A stretch of 64,000 bases of DNA, from contig JAZQNN010000036.1 in the NCBI GenBank assembly GCA_045627365.1, positions 1 through 64,000 on the forward strand, read 5' to 3'. Made by a program: the position numbers and the translations under genes. The notes beneath the pieces were generated by a model, which was not told the DNA's origin, made no database searches, and saw only the letters and a list, made by a program, of their open reading frames with translations. The DNA comes from RGIG5612 sp045627365. GTDB lineage: Bacteria; Bacillota; Clostridia; Lachnospirales; Lachnospiraceae. Below are positions 59,961-64,000 of this stretch, in pieces (the stretch's first letter is position 1; the number at the start of each line of letters is the position of its first letter).

Positions 59961-59989
59961 ATTATAGTCACGGCCTCCCATTTAGTCAA
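59961..59989 (-). promoter_or_regulatory. Promoter of the SRP RNA gene
   Basis: -35 TTGACT (59984-59989), 17-bp spacer, consensus -10 TATAAT (59961-59966) on the minus strand; start expected near 59953. Confidence 0.85.
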
Positions 59990-59990
59990 G

Positions 59991-60023
59991 AAAAAAGAAG
60001 CTCACGGCTTGTCCGTGAGCTTC
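59991..60023 (-). terminator. Terminator after tadA
   Basis: Arms GAAGCTCACGG and CCGTGAGCTTC followed by six T on the minus strand. The T tract ends one base before the -35 of the SRP RNA promoter. Confidence 0.88.
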
Positions 60024-60039
60024 CCAAAATGAATACATT

Positions 60040-60528
60040 TTATTGATTATCCACGGTATTGCCTTTTCTTAGCGCCGCGAAAAACTCTTTCAGAATGGCT
60101 GAGCATTTCTCTGCCATCACGCCGGTGATGACTTCCACATAGTGGTTCAGTCCGGCGACCTCAAACATGTTCAGAAGGCTTCCTGCAAATCCCGCCTTCG
60201 GATTCATCGCCCCTATGAACAGTTTCCTGATCCTGGCCTGGATTATTGCTCCCGAACACATCTGGCAGGGTTCGAGGGTCACATACATTTCCGCTCCGTC
60301 AAGCCGCCAGTCCCCCGTCTTCTTGCAGGCCTTCTCGATAGCCATGATCTCCGCATGGGCTATCGCCGAATGATCCCTCATCCTGCGGTTATATCCCCGC
60401 CCGATGATCTCGTCATTCATTACGATCACGCAGCCGATCGGGACTTCGTTATACCTGGCTGCTTTGCGGGCCTCTTTCAGGGCCTCTCTCATATACTGTT
60501 CTTCACGCGAAAGCTGCATCTTTATCAC
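60040..60528 (-). CDS. tadA: tRNA-specific adenosine deaminase
   Basis: 162 residues. Zinc/active-site motifs HAEI and PCQMCSGA, as in TadA, which converts A34 to inosine in tRNA(Arg). Starts at a GTG overlapping the stop of the GH25 gene (GTGA) or at an ATG three codons on (60519); neither has a strong Shine-Dalgarno. Confidence 0.92.
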   Translation of the reverse strand: MIKMQLSREEQYMREALKEARKAARYNEVPIGCVIVMNDEIIGRGYNRRMRDHSAIAHAEIMAIEKACKKTGDWRLDGAEMYVTLEPCQMCSGAIIQARIRKLFIGAMNPKAGFAGSLLNMFEVAGLNHYVEVITGVMAEKCSAILKEFFAALRKGNTVDNQ

Positions 60529-62114
60529 TTTTCGATCAGGCGGACGCTCAGATCACAAGGCTTGGAGAATCCCGGAAGATCGGCTTCCTGTGTGAACTGC
60601 CACATTGAGAATGCATGTGTACACTCGCAAAGGTCAGAATAGTTAGCGACCCAGAATTCGTACTCGCCCGGCCACAACAGCATATTCTCTTCAAACCAGC
60701 TCTTATTTGCGTATATTCCGGCTTCATATCCGGCCGCTTCGATAGTCTCGCAGAATGCCTTAGCCAGCTTGGTATACTGAATCTTGGTCTGGTTGTTGAA
60801 TCTTGATCCTTCCAGAGTCGGCTCTCCTGCCGCATCTTCAAACCATGTATCCTCGGCGTCATAGTAGATAGGAAGTGAAAGCTCATATCCTGCCACATGA
60901 TCAAGAACATAGTTTGCTTCTTCTATCGCTTCTTCCTCGGTAGTAGCCTGTGAGAAGAAGTAAACGCCGGTCTTCATGCCCGAAGCGATTGCTCTTTGGA
61001 TATTGTCCCAGTATGCGGTATCTTCCATGATGATACCATCTGCGTAGCCTCTGTATCCGACACGGATAACTGCGCCCCATACAGCGGTGTTGTTGTAAGC
61101 TGTCTGCCAATCGATATATCCGTTCCAGTCAGATGCGTCAACAACGAACTTGGATGTATATCCGACTCCACCGTAGTAGTGAAGGTTGTAATTTTCGTAT
61201 TCCTCAGTCACCCAATCAGCAGCATTAGCAAACTCGTTAAGAGGCATCTGATCTTCGTGGCTTACACCCTCAACCTCTTCATGATATCTGCCGGAAACGT
61301 CCGTAGTGCTGACATAACCAAACCAGCAGTTATCGTCAACAACGAAGTACCAGTCCTCATCGATTGCCTTAAGTATGCGGAGTTTGGTTCCGTCTTTGAT
61401 CGAAGTTACGACGTTAGCTTTTGTACCGCCTGATACTCTCATATAGATATCGTCACCGTCATCACCTGCTGCGTCGCAGTATTCCATCCGTCCGAGTTTA
61501 TATCTGATAAGGACTCTGTTCGGATCGGTAAAGAATGACGTTTCGGAATCCGAGATCTCATCTACGAAATTCATGCAGACATAGATGTCTTCCTTGTAGT
61601 CGATGGCAACCACGTAATCCGTATCGTAATAATTGCCGTCTAAGGTGTAGCTCTTTTCACCGACATAGGCAACATACATTGAATTGGTATCGGTTACGGC
61701 GATCGCGTTTTCCTTCTCGTCATAACGGTACCTGTCGTCAATGTTGTATCTGATGATGCCCATGCGGACATATATGAATCCGTCCTTCTCAACTGCACGG
61801 TTGCCGATAAGCTGATCATCGAGGAAAATCGCGTACTCGTTCGGTTCAGCGGCCGCGATCTTATTATCCGGATCAGTCTCATCTGCAGACAGCCTGTAGT
61901 AGTCCGTCAGGTTCGCCTTGACAACTGATGGCTTACGGGCATCGATGATATTGGTCTTGACCCATTTGTAGCCCAAAAAGCCCAGAACAACTACTGCGAT
62001 GAGTATAACTGCAAGAGCGATATAACTTACAAGATTCTGCTTGCGGCGTCTCCTGCGTCTTTTCTTCTTTCTTTGGCGTTCTCTTTCTCTGTCTATAGTT
62101 CTATTGCCAGCCAT
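60525..62114 (-). CDS. Membrane-anchored GH25 lysozyme with SH3-like domain
   Basis: 529 residues. Strongly basic cytoplasmic start (RERERQRKKKRRRRRRKQ), one membrane helix (about 30-55), an extracellular beta-rich part, an SH3-type domain (about 225-285; GTKANVVTSIKDGTKLRIL, WFGYVSTTDVSG), and a GH25 muramidase domain from about 320 (VVDASDWNGYIDW, PIYYDAED). Likely a peptidoglycan-remodelling enzyme tethered to the membrane. AGAGGTGTATT precedes the ATG. Confidence 0.88.
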   Translation of the reverse strand: MAGNRTIDRERERQRKKKRRRRRRKQNLVSYIALAVILIAVVVLGFLGYKWVKTNIIDARKPSVVKANLTDYYRLSADETDPDNKIAAAEPNEYAIFLDDQLIGNRAVEKDGFIYVRMGIIRYNIDDRYRYDEKENAIAVTDTNSMYVAYVGEKSYTLDGNYYDTDYVVAIDYKEDIYVCMNFVDEISDSETSFFTDPNRVLIRYKLGRMEYCDAAGDDGDDIYMRVSGGTKANVVTSIKDGTKLRILKAIDEDWYFVVDDNCWFGYVSTTDVSGRYHEEVEGVSHEDQMPLNEFANAADWVTEEYENYNLHYYGGVGYTSKFVVDASDWNGYIDWQTAYNNTAVWGAVIRVGYRGYADGIIMEDTAYWDNIQRAIASGMKTGVYFFSQATTEEEAIEEANYVLDHVAGYELSLPIYYDAEDTWFEDAAGEPTLEGSRFNNQTKIQYTKLAKAFCETIEAAGYEAGIYANKSWFEENMLLWPGEYEFWVANYSDLCECTHAFSMWQFTQEADLPGFSKPCDLSVRLIEK

Positions 62115-62167
62115 AATACACCTCTTTCTGATGCAGCAAAGCTTGTTTCCAATATGTGTGGGCATTG

Positions 62168-62197
62168 ATTATACCACAGCAGGCAGTGTCTTTACAA
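62168..62197 (-). promoter_or_regulatory. Promoter of the GH25-tadA unit
   Basis: -35 TTGTAA (62192-62197), 18-bp spacer, TGG-extended -10 TATAAT (62168-62173), minus strand; about 50 nt leader. Confidence 0.65.
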
Positions 62198-62205
62198 CTA
62201 TATAA

Positions 62206-62231
62206 AAAGGGGCCTCGCAAAAGGTCCCTTT
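62206..62231 (-). terminator. Terminator after the small orphan gene
   Basis: Nine-pair stem (one G-U) AAAGGGACC/GGCCCCTTT with an 8-nt loop and a T tract on the minus strand, 21 nt behind the stop of the 76-codon gene. Confidence 0.7.
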
Positions 62232-62251
62232 GAAATAACATGTTTTCGGCA

Positions 62252-62482
62252 TCAGAAAGCTCTCACCGCATCGAAATTCAGTTTCTCGAGATGTCCTTCC
62301 CGATTCGTGATGTAGTCGCGCATATAGTCGCATTCCTCATTAAAAACGCAGCTCATCGCAATATCTTCAGGCCGTGCTCCTGTGCCGTCAAGCAAAAGGC
62401 TGGTCCCCCTGCTTTCCACGTTTTCCAGCTCGCACCTCAGTGAGAGGTACTCCACAAATTTCATCTTATGTTCATCTGTCAT
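62252..62482 (-). CDS. Small protein of unknown function
   Basis: 76 residues, soluble, mixed charge (MTDEHKMKFVEYLSLRCELENVESRGTS...; two cysteines). Not recognised. Support comes from codon use like neighbouring genes and a terminator right behind it. AAGGA lies 13 nt before the ATG, a bit far. Confidence 0.5.
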   Translation of the reverse strand: MTDEHKMKFVEYLSLRCELENVESRGTSLLLDGTGARPEDIAMSCVFNEECDYMRDYITNREGHLEKLNFDAVRAF

Positions 62483-62531
62483 TTTTCGAATTCATTCCTT
62501 TCCGCTCAAAATAGATTTTTTCACGGGAAGA

Positions 62532-62582
62532 AGCAGCGTTTTTCCCAAAAAAGGTGCTCCGTGATAATCAAAAAACGCCGCT
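62532..62582. repeat. Inverted repeat in the leader of the small orphan gene
   Basis: AGCAGCGTTTTT (62532-62543) and AAAAACGCCGCT (62571-62582) pair over 12 bases with one G-U. It sits 50 nt before the small gene on the minus strand. The rest of 62483-62757 is non-coding and AT-rich, with a GCCCGC/GCGGGC stem near 62657. Confidence 0.45.
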
Positions 62583-62721
62583 CTCACCCCCGGCAAAAAT
62601 TCATCAGTTAACAAGCGAAATATCATGCTCCGAACGAAGCAAAAAAGAGTTCAGCCCGCAGCGGGCAAAATGTGAATAAAAAGTCTCTCTGATATGATGA
62701 AAATATTATATTATTTGACTC

Positions 62722-62750
62722 TTGACATTGCAACACAATTCCTTTATTTT
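62722..62750 (+). promoter_or_regulatory. Promoter of the mecA-like gene (leaderless)
   Basis: Consensus -35 TTGACA (62722-62727), 17-bp spacer, -10 TATTTT (62745-62750), ending 7 nt before the ATG at 62758. Confidence 0.6.
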
Positions 62751-62757
62751 TTCATAT

Positions 62758-63477
62758 ATGAAAATTGAACGTATAAGCGACAATCAAATAAAGTGCACAT
62801 TAAATCGTTCAGATCTGGCGTCTCGCCAGCTTAAGATGAGTGAGCTTGCGTACGGCACGGATAAGGCCAAAGATTTATTTCAGGATATGATGGATCAGGC
62901 TGCAGCTGAGCTTGATTTTGACGTGAATAATCTTCCTCTTATGGTAGAGGCCATTCCTGTCTCCATCGACTGTGTTGTTCTGATGGTAACCAAGATCGAA
63001 GACCCGGAAGACGTTGATACGGATTTTGCGGGATTCTCACCTCTTACGCAGACAGATGACGAGCAGGAGCCGCCCTTGGATTTCGTAGAGGAATTAGCCG
63101 GCATCTTCCGTGATGACATGCCGGATGGAGAATTTGCATTCCCGGACAATTCCAAAGACAATGCAACGCTTAAATCAGACAAGACTTCCAAGGAGCAGAT
63201 GTTCTCCTTTGACAGCCTCGAGTCTGTTATTGAGTATGCTCATCATCTTGGCAGCTTTTCAGGTACTTCTTCTCTTTACAAGTCACCTGAAGGCGGACGT
63301 TATCATTTGATTCTGGCCTCAGCCGCCGGAAACGCAGCTGATTTCAGCCGCGCATGTAACCTAGCAACCGAGTACGGCAGCAGGGAACCTTTAGGATTCG
63401 CCGGAAGTGCCTTTATTGACGAGCATTATGAGAAGATCCTCGGCGTAAGGGCAATTCAAAGCCTTGCTAATGTGTAA
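62758..63477 (+). CDS. MecA-family adaptor protein
   Basis: 239 residues. N-terminal MKIERISDNQIKCTLNRSDLASRQLKMSELAYGTDKAKDLF and a C-terminal domain (FSFDSLESVIEYAHHLG, GRYHLILA) with the acidic middle linker typical of MecA, which delivers substrates to the ClpC protease. Starts at the ATG 62758; no Shine-Dalgarno, and the in-frame codons before it overlap the promoter. Overlaps the potA start by one base (TAATG). Confidence 0.82.
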   Translation: MKIERISDNQIKCTLNRSDLASRQLKMSELAYGTDKAKDLFQDMMDQAAAELDFDVNNLPLMVEAIPVSIDCVVLMVTKIEDPEDVDTDFAGFSPLTQTDDEQEPPLDFVEELAGIFRDDMPDGEFAFPDNSKDNATLKSDKTSKEQMFSFDSLESVIEYAHHLGSFSGTSSLYKSPEGGRYHLILASAAGNAADFSRACNLATEYGSREPLGFAGSAFIDEHYEKILGVRAIQSLANV

Positions 63478-64000
63478 TGAGCCTTATTTCTCTTCGGAAC
63501 CTGTCAATGGAATTTGATGGGCAGCTTGTGCTGGATTCTATTAACCTCGACATCGAAAACAAACAGTTCGTAACCCTTCTGGGTCCATCGGGCTGTGGCA
63601 AAACCACAACTCTCCGTATCATCGGCGGTTTTCAGGCCCCGACGCACGGAGAGGTTTTATTTGATGGGAAAAATATCAACGACGTTCCGGCCTATAAACG
63701 TCAGATCAACACCGTCTTTCAGAATTATGCCCTGTTTCCGCACCTCGATGTCTATGACAACATCGCCTTCGGTCTTCGTATTTCCAAGCTCTCTGAGAAA
63801 GAAATCGACATCCGCGTAAGTGAGATACTTGAAGCTGTATCCCTGCGCGGCTTTGAAAACCGCAAGGTCACATCTCTTTCAGGCGGTCAGCAGCAGCGTG
63901 TTGCTATAGCCAGGGCTCTTATCAACAGGCCTAAGGTACTGTTGCTCGACGAGCCTTTGGGCGCTTTGGACCTGCGCCTCAGAAAGGACATGCAGAACGA
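63477..64000 (+). CDS. potA: Spermidine/putrescine ABC transporter ATP-binding protein, partial
   Basis: 174 codons to the window edge; no stop reached. Walker A LLGPSGCGKTTTLRI (about 34-48), Q-loop VFQNYALFPH, signature LSGGQQQRVAIARAL and Walker B VLLLDEPLGALDLRLR are intact. The QNYALFPHLDVYDNIAFGLR block is typical of PotA and related importers. Its ATG uses the last base of the mecA stop codon, so its translation is coupled. Confidence 0.85.
   Translation, partial: MSLISLRNLSMEFDGQLVLDSINLDIENKQFVTLLGPSGCGKTTTLRIIGGFQAPTHGEVLFDGKNINDVPAYKRQINTVFQNYALFPHLDVYDNIAFGLRISKLSEKEIDIRVSEILEAVSLRGFENRKVTSLSGGQQQRVAIARALINRPKVLLLDEPLGALDLRLRKDMQN

Noticed and set aside
59783..59989. 68-codon frame on the minus strand
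   Set aside because: It lies over the SRP RNA gene and its promoter; the RNA explains the sequence fully.
62722..62757. Upstream in-frame start for the mecA-like gene
   Set aside because: Those codons coincide with the -35 and -10 hexamers and are not part of the MecA family N-terminus.
1..64000. CRISPR arrays, prophage, IS elements, tRNA or rRNA genes
   Set aside because: No regularly spaced repeats, transposase or integrase-like proteins, cloverleaf or rRNA signatures were found by reading both strands.

Overview
The window looks like chromosomal DNA of an anaerobic, low-to-mid GC Bacillota, most likely a Lachnospiraceae-type clostridium. Supporting signs are the complete clostridial-order S10-spc-alpha ribosomal cluster, small zinc-ribbon S14, a short ~480-residue prolyl-tRNA synthetase with a C-terminal zinc/Tyr module, reverse rubrerythrin plus rubrerythrin under a Fur/PerR-type regulator, a small SRP RNA between tadA and dnaX, a MecA-like adaptor, a UPF0371 protein, a phosphate butyryltransferase-like enzyme, and strong AGGAGG ribosome binding sites. 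No prophage, IS element, CRISPR array, tRNA or rRNA gene was seen.

Layout: 1-2.8 kb holds the N-terminus of a flavin reductase-like gene and a tungstate (tupABC) transporter whose binding protein appears circularly permuted. 2.9-8.9 kb is a four-gene accessory operon: lipoprotein, ceramidase-like/DUF6273 fusion, tannase-like esterase, PfkB sugar kinase. 8.9-24.8 kb is the ribosomal superoperon (rpsJ to rplQ, 31 genes, minus strand) with a promoter, an attenuator-like leader and a duplicated hairpin element between rpsJ and rplC. 24.9-26.7 kb carries two tandem AEC-type transporters. 26.8-29.4 kb (plus strand) has a DUF1292 protein, an RNA methyltransferase, a pseudouridine synthase and a flavodoxin. 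29.4-32 kb has the UPF0371 protein and a Ptb-like enzyme. 32-36.3 kb is a cell-surface operon (PIG-L deacetylase, GT2-GtrA glycosyltransferase, CapA). At 36.3-38.6 kb mobA diverges from a Fur/PerR-rubrerythrin operon with a palindromic operator. 38.6-46.3 kb is a housekeeping operon (murA, metK, proS, cca, phosphosugar mutase, GH25 lipoprotein). 46.4-52 kb has a MATE exporter, an MscL-zinc-ribbon fusion, a lipoprotein, cysK and a Sel1-repeat protein. 52-60.5 kb has typA, then a replication/repair operon (dnaX, ybaB, recR and a large TPR/acidic/AAA-like protein) with SRP RNA and tadA upstream. The right end has a GH25 lysozyme, a small orphan protein, a MecA-like adaptor and the start of potA.

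Cross-cutting observations: several genes (tupB, mobA, the MATE gene, the Sel1 gene, mecA) have a -10-like hexamer 6-9 nt before the start codon and no Shine-Dalgarno, suggesting leaderless transcripts in a genome otherwise rich in canonical ribosome binding sites. tupB and mobA, both in tungsten/molybdenum metabolism, share an almost identical extended -10. The strongest candidates for new biology are the permuted TupA, the duplicated covarying hairpin before rplC, and the TPR-acidic-AAA protein coupled to recR.
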